From Streptomyces cinnabarinus (GTDB lineage Bacteria > Actinomycetota > Actinomycetes > Streptomycetales > Streptomycetaceae): a DNA stretch of 64,000 nucleotides. This document shows positions 1 to 7,537 of this stretch, one piece after another (position 1 is the first letter of the stretch; each line of letters opens with the position of its first letter). The notes under the pieces are model-generated. The model did no database searches. It was not told the DNA's origin and saw only the letters and a list, made by a program, of their open reading frames with translations. The stretch covers positions 992,001-1,056,000 of the forward strand of contig NZ_CP114413.1 of assembly GCF_027270315.1 (NCBI RefSeq), written 5' to 3'. The position numbers and the translations under genes were made by a program.

Positions 1-582
1 GTCGTCTTCAGCTTCGGTGGCAGCGACTCGCTGGCCGCGAGCATCACCGGGGGCGCCCCGGCGGATGTCTTCGCCTCCGCCAGCCCCAAGACGATGAAGA
101 TCGTCACGGATGCCGGGGACGCCTCGGGGACGCCCGCGACGTTCGTACGCAACCAGCTGGAGATCGCCACCCTGCCGGGCAACCCGGACGAGATCGCCTC
201 CCTGAAGGACCTCACGAAGTCCTCCCTGAAGGTCGTGCTCTGCGACGAGGAAGTGCCCTGCGGCGCCGCCGCGCAGAAGGCCCTGGAAGCCAGTGACCTC
301 AAGCTCACGCCGGTCTCCTACGAGCAGGACGTCAAGGCCGCGCTGACCAAGGTCGAGCTCAAGGAGGCGGACGCCGCGGTCGTCTACAAGACCGATGTGA
401 AGGCCGCCGGTGACAAGGTGGAGGGCGTGGACTTCCCCGAGTCGGCCGACGCCATCAACGACTACCCGATCGCCCTGCTCAAGGACGCGCAGAACACCGA
501 CGCCGCCAAGGCGTTCATCACCCTCGTCCAGTCCGCGGAAGGGCAGCGAGTCCTGACCGAGGCCGGATTCCTCAAGCCGTGA
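1..582 (+). CDS. modA: Molybdate ABC transporter substrate-binding protein ModA (5'-truncated by the window edge)
   Basis: Only the last 193 codons are present, because frame 1 is open from the first base. This is the extracytoplasmic lipoprotein that binds molybdate or tungstate and delivers it to ModBC. The visible start FSFGGSDSLAASITGGAPADV matches the ModA stretch around the oxyanion-binding serine, and EADAAVVYKTDV near residue 115 and the C-terminal ending GQRVLTEAGFLKP fit the same family. The signal peptide and first lobe lie outside the window. The stop overlaps the modB start by 4 bp (GTGA), so the genes are translationally coupled. Sulfate and iron binding proteins share this fold, but the modB and modC neighbours favour molybdate. 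Confidence 0.9.
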   Translation, partial: VVFSFGGSDSLAASITGGAPADVFASASPKTMKIVTDAGDASGTPATFVRNQLEIATLPGNPDEIASLKDLTKSSLKVVLCDEEVPCGAAAQKALEASDLKLTPVSYEQDVKAALTKVELKEADAAVVYKTDVKAAGDKVEGVDFPESADAINDYPIALLKDAQNTDAAKAFITLVQSAEGQRVLTEAGFLKP

Positions 583-1415
583 CCCCGATCGACAAGGCCG
601 ACACCCTCGGAGCCGGGCCGCGGCGTCGGCACGTCCGGAGCGGCATCCCGCTGCCCCTGATGGTCCCCGCGCTGCTGGGCCTGGCGTTCCTGGTCGTGCC
701 GCTGATCGCGCTGCTCGTCCGGACCCCCTGGCACAGCCTGCCCGAGCAGCTGACCAGCGCCGAGGTGTGGCAGGCGCTCCAGCTCTCCCTGGTGTGCGCC
801 ACCGCCGCGACCGCGGTGAGCCTGGTCCTCGGCGTACCGCTGGCCTGGCTGCTGGCGAGGGTCGAGTTCCCCGGCCGGGGCCTGGTCCGCGCCCTGGTCA
901 CCCTCCCCCTCGTCCTCCCTCCGGTGGTGGGCGGTGTCGCCCTGCTGATGGCCCTGGGCCGCAACGGCGTCGTCGGCCAGTGGCTGGACTCCTGGTTCGG
1001 CATCACGCTGCCGTTCACCACGGCGGGAGTCGTGGTCGCGGAGGCGTTCGTGGCGATGCCGTTCCTCGTCATCAGTGTCGAGGGCACCCTGCGCGCCGCC
1101 GACCCGCGCTTCGAGGAGGCCGCGGCCACTCTGGGCGCCTCCCGCTTCACCGCGTTCCGCCGGGTCACGCTGCCCCTGATCGCACCCGGCATCGCGGCCG
1201 GTGCCGTCCTGGCGTGGGCGCGGGCGCTGGGCGAGTTCGGCGCGACGATCACCTTCGCGGGCAACTTCCCGGGCCGCACCCAGACCATGCCGCTGGCCGT
1301 GTACCTGGCCCTGCAGAGCGACCCGGAGGCGGCGATCGCGCTGAGCCTGGTCCTGCTCGCCGTGTCCATCGCGGTCCTGGCCGGGCTGCGCGACCGCTGG
1401 ATGACCGCCTCATGA
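579..1415 (+). CDS. modB: Molybdate ABC transporter permease ModB
   Basis: This 278-residue inner-membrane permease would form the molybdate channel as a homodimer. It has about six hydrophobic segments, the first near residues 25-48 (PALLGLAFLVVPLIALLV). The binding-protein-dependent transport signature is present as EEAAATLGASRFTAFRRVTLPLIAP near residue 185, which is the cytoplasmic loop that docks on ModC. GTG start at 579 overlaps the modA stop, and the stop overlaps the modC start. Both are typical of a single polycistronic mod message. The short charged N-terminal extension before the first helix is common in actinobacteria. Confidence 0.92.
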   Translation: MTPIDKADTLGAGPRRRHVRSGIPLPLMVPALLGLAFLVVPLIALLVRTPWHSLPEQLTSAEVWQALQLSLVCATAATAVSLVLGVPLAWLLARVEFPGRGLVRALVTLPLVLPPVVGGVALLMALGRNGVVGQWLDSWFGITLPFTTAGVVVAEAFVAMPFLVISVEGTLRAADPRFEEAAATLGASRFTAFRRVTLPLIAPGIAAGAVLAWARALGEFGATITFAGNFPGRTQTMPLAVYLALQSDPEAAIALSLVLLAVSIAVLAGLRDRWMTAS

Positions 1416-2488
1416 CCAAGACCCCCGACGTCCCCGTCGGCACCGCCCCGGACGGGCTCGACGCCCGCCTGGTGGTGGACCACGGCGCGTTCCGCCTCGA
1501 CGTGGCCCTGCGCGTCGCCGCGGGCGAAGTGGTCGCGCTGCTCGGCCCGAACGGCGCCGGAAAGTCCACCGCCCTGCGGGCCCTGGCCGGACTGACCCCG
1601 CTCACCGACGGCCATCTGCGGCTCGACGGCACGGAGCTGGACCGTACGCCGCCCGAGTCCCGCCCGGTCGGAGTGGTGTTCCAGGACTATCTGCTCTTCC
1701 CGCACCTGACGGCCCTCGACAACGTGGCCTTCGGGCCCCGCTGCCAAGGCGCGTCCAAGGCCGGGTCCCGGGCGCTGGCCGCCCGGTGGCTGGACCGTAT
1801 GGGCCTCGCCGATCACGCCGGCGCCAAGCCCCGCAAGCTCTCCGGCGGCCAGGCCCAGCGCGTGGCGCTGGCCCGCGCCCTGGCCACGAACCCCCGACTG
1901 CTCCTGCTCGACGAGCCCCTCGCCGCCCTGGACGCCCGCACCCGGCTGGAAGTCCGCGCCCAACTCCGCCGCCACCTGGACGAGTTCGAGGCGGTCGCGG
2001 TGCTGGTCACGCACGATCCGCTGGACGCCATGGTGCTGGCCGACCGGCTGGTGGTCGTCGAGCACGGACGGGTCGTCCAGGAGGGCGCGCCGTCCCACAT
2101 CGCCCGTCACCCGCGGACCGACTACATCGCCCAGCTGGTCGGCCTGAACCTCTACCGGGGCGAGGCCGACGGCCACACCGTCCGCCTCACCACCGGCCCG
2201 TCCCTCACCACCACGGAGCTGCTGTCCGGTCCGGCCTTCGTGGCCTTCCCGCCGAGCGCGGTCACCCTGCACCGCGACCGGCCGACCGGCTCCAGCGCCC
2301 GCAACCTCTGGCGCTGCGAGGTGGCCGGCCTGGAGACCCACGGCGATCAGATCCGCGCCGCGCTCACCGGCGAACTCCCCCTCGCCGCGGACCTGACCAC
2401 GGTCGCCGCCGCCGAACTCGACCTGCACCCGGGCGCCACGGTCTGGGCGACGGTGAAGGCGGCCGAGACCCACGCGTACCCCGCCTGA
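1412..2488 (+). CDS. modC: Molybdate ABC transporter ATP-binding protein ModC
   Basis: This 358-residue cytoplasmic ATPase powers the ModAB importer. Motifs in order: Walker A GPNGAGKST near residue 45, Q-loop VVFQDYLLFPHL near 90, signature LSGGQAQRVALARAL near 143, Walker B LLLLDEP near 165, and H-loop VTHDPLDAM near 195. A C-terminal region of about 70 residues matches a TOBE/Mop-like regulatory domain, as in ModC. The ATG at 1412 overlaps the modB stop by 4 bp. Longer readings of this frame start inside modB and are artefacts. The gene converges on the CBS-protein gene with a 20-bp gap and no strong hairpin. Confidence 0.93.
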   Translation: MTKTPDVPVGTAPDGLDARLVVDHGAFRLDVALRVAAGEVVALLGPNGAGKSTALRALAGLTPLTDGHLRLDGTELDRTPPESRPVGVVFQDYLLFPHLTALDNVAFGPRCQGASKAGSRALAARWLDRMGLADHAGAKPRKLSGGQAQRVALARALATNPRLLLLDEPLAALDARTRLEVRAQLRRHLDEFEAVAVLVTHDPLDAMVLADRLVVVEHGRVVQEGAPSHIARHPRTDYIAQLVGLNLYRGEADGHTVRLTTGPSLTTTELLSGPAFVAFPPSAVTLHRDRPTGSSARNLWRCEVAGLETHGDQIRAALTGELPLAADLTTVAAAELDLHPGATVWATVKAAETHAYPA

Positions 2489-2508
2489 GCGGCCACGCGG
2501 CGGCGCCG

Positions 2509-2934
2509 TCAGTGGGTCGGTCGGGCCCGGCTGATCTCGGCGAGCGGGGTGTCCGGGTCCTCGGTGACGGCGAGGTCGCCGAGGCTGACCATGCCGACGG
2601 GGCAGCCACCGCGCTCCACCACCGGCAGCCGCCGTACCGCGTACTGGCGCATCAGCTCGATCGCGCGGTCGGTGGTGTCGTCGGGGGTCACGGTGACGAC
2701 CGGCGGTCTGCTGCACACCGAGCCGACGGCCGCGGTGTGCGGGTCGGCCCCCTCGGCGACGGCCCGGACCACGATGTCCCGGTCCGTGAGCACACCGAAG
2801 AGGTCGCAGTCGTAGGCCACGAGCACATCTCCGACGTTCTGCTCGCTCATCACGCGGGCCGCCTTCTCCACCGTGGTCATCGGCTCCACGGCCACCGCTC
2901 CGGGCGACATCACGTCACGTATCCGATGAGTCAT
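2509..2934 (-). CDS. Tandem CBS-domain protein
   Basis: A small cytoplasmic protein of 141 residues made almost entirely of two CBS motifs (about residues 8-62 and 75-130). Each shows the usual pattern: VMSPGAVAVEPMTTVEKAARVM...GVLTDRDIV, then VCSRPPVVTVTPDDTTDRAI...VVERGGCPVGMVSLGDLAV. CBS pairs bind adenosine nucleotides and act as energy or redox sensors. Stand-alone forms are numerous in Streptomyces and mostly have no assigned partner. It precedes no obvious target; the nearest upstream gene on the same strand is polX, whose stop lies 33 bp away. Function beyond ligand sensing is unknown. Confidence 0.85.
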   Translation of the reverse strand: MTHRIRDVMSPGAVAVEPMTTVEKAARVMSEQNVGDVLVAYDCDLFGVLTDRDIVVRAVAEGADPHTAAVGSVCSRPPVVTVTPDDTTDRAIELMRQYAVRRLPVVERGGCPVGMVSLGDLAVTEDPDTPLAEISRARPTH

Positions 2935-2967
2935 GGGGGCACCTCCCGTCCGTATCGGCCTGTCCGG

Positions 2968-4689
2968 CTACGCCCTCCCCTTGCGCAGGAAGCGCTTGAG
3001 CCGGGTCAGGGTCCAGGTGTTGATCACGTCGTCCTTGGTCAGCCAGCCGCGCTGGGCCGTCGCCACGCCGTAGCGCATATGGGCCAGGTGGGGTACGGCG
3101 TGGGCGTCGCTGTCGATCGCGAACCGCACCCCGTGCCGCCTGGCTCGCAGGATGTGCTCGTCGCCGAGGTCGAGCCGGTCCGGGTGGGCGTTGATCTCCA
3201 GGGCGGTGCCGGTGCGGGCGCAGGCGGCGAAGACCTCGTCGAGGTCGGCGTCGATGCCGGGCCGCTTGCCGATCAGCCGGGTCGTGGGGTGGCCGATGAT
3301 GTTGACGTAGGGGTTCTCGCAGGCCCGTACGAGCCGCCGGGTGAGGGTCTCCCGGTCCTGGGTGAAGTGCGAGTGCACCGAGGCCACGCACAGGTCGAAG
3401 TCGGCGAGGAAGTCGTCGGGCCAGTCGACGCCGCCGTCCGGGCCGATGTTCAGCTCGACCCCGTGCAGCAGGCGCATCCCGCGCGAGGGTTTGAGTGCCC
3501 GCACCTGCTCGCGCTGGGCCAGCATTCTCTCGTCGGTCATGCGCTGCATGTACAGGTCGGGGGCGTGGTCGGTGATCGCGTAGTAGGCGTAGCCGCGCTC
3601 GGTGGCGGCGGCGACCATGTCCTCCAGGGCGGCGAGACCGTCCGTGAGGTCGGTGTGCGTGTGCAGATCGCCGCGCAGGTCCGCCTCCGTGACCGGCTCG
3701 GGCAGCCCGCCGTCCAGCCCGGCCTCGATCTCCCCGCGGTCCTCGCGCAGCGTGGGCGCGATCCAGGGCAGCCCGAGCCGCGCGTAGACGTCCTCCTCGG
3801 TGCGGGAGACGATCTTCTTTCCGCTCTCGGCGTCGAACAGGCCGTACTCGGAGAGCTTCAGCTTCTGGTGGACGGCCCGTTCGCGGATCTTGATGTTGTG
3901 CGCCTTGGACCCGGTGAAGTACAGCATCGCGGCGCCCCAGGAGTCCTTCGGGACGACGCGCAGGTCGACGGAGAGCCCCCGGTCGGTGCGCACGGACGTC
4001 TTCTTCTCGCCGCTGCCGATCACCTCGGTGACGTACGGCAGTTCGGTGAACGCCTTCGTCACCGGGCCCGAGGTGCGGGCCGCTACCAGGACGTCGATGT
4101 CGCCGATGGTCTCCCGGCCGCGGCGCAGCGACCCCGCGTAGGCGCACCGCTGCACGCCGCCGACCTCGGACAGCGCGGCGACGACCTCCTCGGCCAGTTC
4201 GGCGGCGACGTCGATGTGGACCCGGCCTCCGGCGGACCGCAGCAGGTCGATGCCGTGCAGCAGGTTCTCCTCGGTGCGCGGCCCGAAGCCCTTCAGATCG
4301 CGCAGCCGCTCCTCGTGGATGGCGTCGGCCAGCTCGTCGACGGAGGAGATGCCGAGCTCCTCGTAGAGCATCAGGGCCTTCCGGGGCCCGAGGGAGGGGA
4401 TCGCCGTCAGCCGACGCACTCCGGCCGGGATCCTGGCCCGCAGCTCCTCCACGGCGGCGACACCGCCACTGGCCAGGTACTCCTCGACCTTCTCGGCGAT
4501 CGACCTGCCGACTCCGGGGATCTCCTTGAGGCCTTTGGCGTCGAGGGTGGAGACATCGGTGTGGTGGCCGCCGATCGCGCGGGCGGCCTTCTCGTAGACA
4601 CGCGCCCTGAACGCGTCTCCTCCGGTGATCGAGATGAGGTCCGCGTACTCCCGGAAGAGCGCGGCGATCTCGTCGTTGGCACGAGCCAC
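2968..4689 (-). CDS. polX: DNA polymerase/3'-5' exonuclease PolX (family X polymerase with PHP domain)
   Basis: About 573 residues, the usual length for bacterial PolX. The N-terminal part has helix-hairpin-helix segments (LKEIPGVGRSIAEKV, SLGPRKALMLYEELG). The family X nucleotidyltransferase core carries GSLRRGRETIGDIDVLV near residue 190, with the two catalytic aspartates in DID. The C-terminal PHP domain begins at DLHTHTDLTDG near residue 341 and includes HGVELNIG, SVHSHF, NIIGHPTTRL and DSDAHAV metal ligands. The family fills gaps and trims 3' ends in base-excision or end-joining repair. I chose the GTG at 4689 because MARANDEIAALFREYADL matches family N-termini as I know them. An ATG at 4743 would add 18 residues and overlap the upstream hydrolase gene. 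Confidence 0.88.
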   Translation of the reverse strand: MARANDEIAALFREYADLISITGGDAFRARVYEKAARAIGGHHTDVSTLDAKGLKEIPGVGRSIAEKVEEYLASGGVAAVEELRARIPAGVRRLTAIPSLGPRKALMLYEELGISSVDELADAIHEERLRDLKGFGPRTEENLLHGIDLLRSAGGRVHIDVAAELAEEVVAALSEVGGVQRCAYAGSLRRGRETIGDIDVLVAARTSGPVTKAFTELPYVTEVIGSGEKKTSVRTDRGLSVDLRVVPKDSWGAAMLYFTGSKAHNIKIRERAVHQKLKLSEYGLFDAESGKKIVSRTEEDVYARLGLPWIAPTLREDRGEIEAGLDGGLPEPVTEADLRGDLHTHTDLTDGLAALEDMVAAATERGYAYYAITDHAPDLYMQRMTDERMLAQREQVRALKPSRGMRLLHGVELNIGPDGGVDWPDDFLADFDLCVASVHSHFTQDRETLTRRLVRACENPYVNIIGHPTTRLIGKRPGIDADLDEVFAACARTGTALEINAHPDRLDLGDEHILRARRHGVRFAIDSDAHAVPHLAHMRYGVATAQRGWLTKDDVINTWTLTRLKRFLRKGRA

Positions 4690-4717
4690 ATGTTCAGGGT
4701 AGGCACGCGGGGCGGTT

Positions 4718-5386
4718 TCAATCCCCCGAGGCGGCCCGGACATGGTCCGCGCACCACTGCCGGGCCGCGTCGGCGACGTCGTCGAGGGCGCCGGGCTCCT
4801 CGAAGAGGTGGGTGGCCCCGGGCACGACATGCATGGTGCAGGGCACCCGCAGCCGCAGCGCCGCGTCCTCGTTGAGCCGCATCACCTCCCGGTCCCGCCC
4901 GCCCACGATCAGCAGCACCGGCGCCCGTACGGCCTCCAGGGCGTCCCCGGCCAGATCGGGCCGACCGCCCCGGGAGACCACGGTGAGCACCCGCGCGGGA
5001 CGCTCGGCTGCGGCCACCAGCGCGGCGGCCGCACCGGTGCTGGCGCCGAACAGGGCGACGAGCAGGTCCGCGGTGGCGTCCCGCTCCGCCAGCCAGTCGA
5101 TGGCGGCCACCAGCCGCCCGCCCAGCAGCCCGATGTCGAAGCGGTGCTCACGGGTGACCGCGTCCTCGCGTTCCTCCTCCTCGGTGAGCAGGTCCATCAG
5201 CAGTGTGCCGAGACCGGCGGTGCGCAGGGCCGCGGCGACCTGGCGGTTGCGGGGGCTGTGCCGGGAGCTGCCGCTGCCGTGCGCGAACAGCACCACGGCC
5301 CGCGCCGACGGGGGCACGACCAGATCACCGGCCAGGTCGGCACCCGGGCCCGCGGGCACGACGACCGAGTGGGAGTTCATCAGCAT
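4718..5386 (-). CDS. Alpha/beta hydrolase of the dienelactone-hydrolase type
   Basis: About 222 residues with an intact catalytic triad: oxyanion strand LFAHGSGSSRHSPRNRQVA near residue 35, nucleophile elbow GASTG near 115, acid in IVGGRDREV near 165, and histidine in PGATHLFEEPG near 195. These short hydrolases with the FAHGSGSSRHSPRN signature are often fused to, or beside, phosphoribosyltransferases in actinobacteria; no such partner is seen here. The substrate is unknown. ATGs at 5386 and 5380 are equally possible starts. The stop lies 28 bp upstream of the chosen polX start on the same strand, so co-transcription is plausible. Divergent from the CapA-like gene. Confidence 0.8.
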   Translation of the reverse strand: MLMNSHSVVVPAGPGADLAGDLVVPPSARAVVLFAHGSGSSRHSPRNRQVAAALRTAGLGTLLMDLLTEEEEREDAVTREHRFDIGLLGGRLVAAIDWLAERDATADLLVALFGASTGAAAALVAAAERPARVLTVVSRGGRPDLAGDALEAVRAPVLLIVGGRDREVMRLNEDAALRLRVPCTMHVVPGATHLFEEPGALDDVADAARQWCADHVRAASGD

Positions 5387-5494
5387 CGCCTGCTTCCCAC
5401 GATCGCTTGCTTCCCGCTGCTTCCCGGCTTCCCGCGATCGCTGCGCTCCCCGAGTTCCTCCGATCCCGCGCGGTAACCGGCCTACCGTGGAGTT

Positions 5495-6586
5495 GTGGGC
5501 GACGGTGTCGTGACGCTGTTCCTGTGCGGCGATGTGATGCTCGGGCGTGGCGTCGACCAGATCCTCGCGCACCCCGGCGATCCGGCCCTGCGCGAGCCGT
5601 ATGTGACGGACGCCCGCGACTACGTCCGCCTCGCGGAGTCGGTGAACGGCCCGGTCCCGGCCCCGGTGCCGCCGACGTGGCCGTGGGGCGAGGCGCTGCG
5701 CGCGCTCGACGCGAGCGCGCCGGACGCGCGGATCGTGAACCTGGAGACCGCGGTGACCGACGACGGCGCCTTCGCACCCGGCAAGGAGATCCACTACCGG
5801 ATGCATCCTGGCAACCTCCCCGCGCTGTCCGCGGCCCGCCCCGACGTGTGCGTCCTCGCCAACAACCACGTCCTGGACTTCGGCCCCGCCGGTCTGACGC
5901 AGACCCTCGCTTCCCTGTCCCGCGCGGGGCTGCGCACGGCGGGCGCGGGACGGGACGCGGACGAGGCGCACGCACCGGCGGCGGTCGCGCTGGGTGGCGG
6001 GGGCCGGGTGCTGGTGTTCGGCCTGGGCCTGGAGTCCAGCGGGATCCCTTCGTCGTGGGCGGCGACCGAGGACCGCCCGGGCGTCGCGTACCTGCCCGCT
6101 CCGGTCCCGGACACCGTCCTGGAGCGCGTACGGCGGTTCCGGCGCCCCGGTGACCTCGTGGTGGTCTCGGTGCACTGGGGCTCCAACTGGGGCTACCGCG
6201 TCCCCCGGGACCAAGTCGGCTTCGCGCACGCCCTGGTGGACGGCGGTGTCGACGTCGTCCACGGACACTCCTCGCACCATCCGCGCCCGGTGGAGGTGTA
6301 CCGCGACCGGCTGATCCTGTACGGCTGCGGCGACTTCGTCGACGACTACGAGGGAATCTCCGGATACCAGGAGTACCGCGACGAGTTGCGGCTGATGTTC
6401 CTCGTCTCGGTGGCGGCGGACAGCGGGCGGCTGACGGGGCTTCGGATGGTGCCGTTGCGGGCCCGGCGGATGCGTCTTGAGCGGGCCGGGGCGGCGGACC
6501 GGGAGTGGCTGCGGGAGACGGTCGGGCGGATCAGCGCCGGAGTGCGGATCGAGACGGCCGACGATGGTTCCCTGACGCTCACTTGA
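5495..6586 (+). CDS. CapA/PgsA-family metallophosphatase-like protein
   Basis: This 363-residue protein belongs to the family named for poly-gamma-glutamate capsule synthesis (CapA). Calcineurin-like metal-site motifs are visible: FLCGDVMLGRGVDQ near residue 10, IVNLETAV near 88, CVLANNHVLDFG near 120, VVSVHWGSNW near 225, DVVHGHSSHHPRPVEVY near 250 and LYGCGDFVDDY near 275. Unlike many family members it has no evident signal peptide or membrane anchor, so a cytoplasmic role is possible. No capsule ligase genes (CapB/CapC) are nearby, so polyglutamate synthesis is unlikely. GTG start at 5495; an ATG within the first 20 codons (around 5537) is less likely because it would cut the first metal motif. 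Confidence 0.8.
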   Translation: MGDGVVTLFLCGDVMLGRGVDQILAHPGDPALREPYVTDARDYVRLAESVNGPVPAPVPPTWPWGEALRALDASAPDARIVNLETAVTDDGAFAPGKEIHYRMHPGNLPALSAARPDVCVLANNHVLDFGPAGLTQTLASLSRAGLRTAGAGRDADEAHAPAAVALGGGGRVLVFGLGLESSGIPSSWAATEDRPGVAYLPAPVPDTVLERVRRFRRPGDLVVVSVHWGSNWGYRVPRDQVGFAHALVDGGVDVVHGHSSHHPRPVEVYRDRLILYGCGDFVDDYEGISGYQEYRDELRLMFLVSVAADSGRLTGLRMVPLRARRMRLERAGAADREWLRETVGRISAGVRIETADDGSLTLT

Positions 6587-6682
6587 GCGGCTGCCACGCA
6601 GGTCAGGTACCCCGGCGGCGCGTTGTCAGTGGTCTCCCCTAGAGTTCCCGTCACTTGATCGACGAAGTGCGGGGAGGCACCT

Positions 6683-7537
6683 GTGGGGTGGGTGACGGCG
6701 GGCGACTACGAGGTCGCGCTGGACGCGGGGAAGGTCGTGTGCCGCAACGCGGCCGGGCGGCGGCTGAAGTCGGTACCGGCCAAACTCGCGGACGATCCCG
6801 CGGTGGTGGAGCTGCGTCAGCTCGCCGAGTGGCTTCAGCGGCACGAACGGCAGTGCCTGACCGACGTGGAGCGGTGGATGGTGCGCTCCCTCGCGGTGCC
6901 GCTCCCGGTCATCGCCCGGGTGTGGCCGGACCCGGCCTGGCAGGCGGCCCTGCGCGACCTGGTCGTCAGCGGACCGGACGGCGAGGTCGCCGGGTTCCTG
7001 CGGGACGCCGACGTCGACCGCGGCCTCGGTCTCGTCGACCTGGACGGCGACACCGTGCGCATCAGCCCCGAACTCGTGCGCCTCCCGCACCCGGTGCTCC
7101 TGGAGGACCTGGAGGAGCTGCGGGAGTTCGCCGTCGAACTCGGCGTCGAGCAGCGCGCCCAGCAGCTCTTCCGCGAGGTGTGGCACCGCCCGGAGAACCT
7201 CGACACCGAGTCCCGGTCCGTCGAGGAGTACGCGGGCGGGGTGTTCAAGGAGCTGCGGTTCCTGGCCGGCCGGGCCACCCAGCTCGGCTACCGCGTCCGC
7301 GGCGGCGACGCCGTCTGCTCGCTGCGCGAGGACGGCCGCGCGATCGAGGCCCGGGTCTGGATCGGCGACTACGAGACCTATATGGAGACCGAGACCGGCC
7401 CGCTCACCTGGACGGACAGTGCCGGAAAGGCGCTGAGGCTCGGTCAGGTCGGGCCGGTGGCCTGGTCGGAGGGCATGCGCATGGCGGCCGCGCTGTACGC
7501 GGGACGCGACATCGAGGACGAGGAGAAGGCCGCATGA
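6683..7537 (+). CDS. DUF4132-family protein, first gene of the MoxR-VWA-SWIM operon
   Basis: A 284-residue soluble protein starting GWVTAGDYEVALDAGKVVCRNAAG, which resembles the DUF4132 (MolR/YehI C-terminal) type common beside MoxR-VWA genes in Streptomyces. No catalytic motif or membrane segment is visible. It has acidic and Leu-rich helical stretches (ELVRLPHPVLLEDLEELREFAVEL) and a conserved-looking C-terminal part (WIGDYETYMETETGPLTW). GTG start at 6683 is preceded by GGGGAGG with 5-nt spacing. The stop overlaps the next gene by 4 bp, starting a chain of coupled genes up to 18933. The family assignment is from memory and its molecular function is unknown. Confidence 0.65.
   Translation: MGWVTAGDYEVALDAGKVVCRNAAGRRLKSVPAKLADDPAVVELRQLAEWLQRHERQCLTDVERWMVRSLAVPLPVIARVWPDPAWQAALRDLVVSGPDGEVAGFLRDADVDRGLGLVDLDGDTVRISPELVRLPHPVLLEDLEELREFAVELGVEQRAQQLFREVWHRPENLDTESRSVEEYAGGVFKELRFLAGRATQLGYRVRGGDAVCSLREDGRAIEARVWIGDYETYMETETGPLTWTDSAGKALRLGQVGPVAWSEGMRMAAALYAGRDIEDEEKAA

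Noticed and set aside
572..2716. A 714-codon minus-strand frame over modB-modC, and a 1029-codon plus-strand frame at 1786-4875
   Set aside because: Both are Arg/Gly/Pro-rich shadows crossing genes with clear family motifs in other frames.
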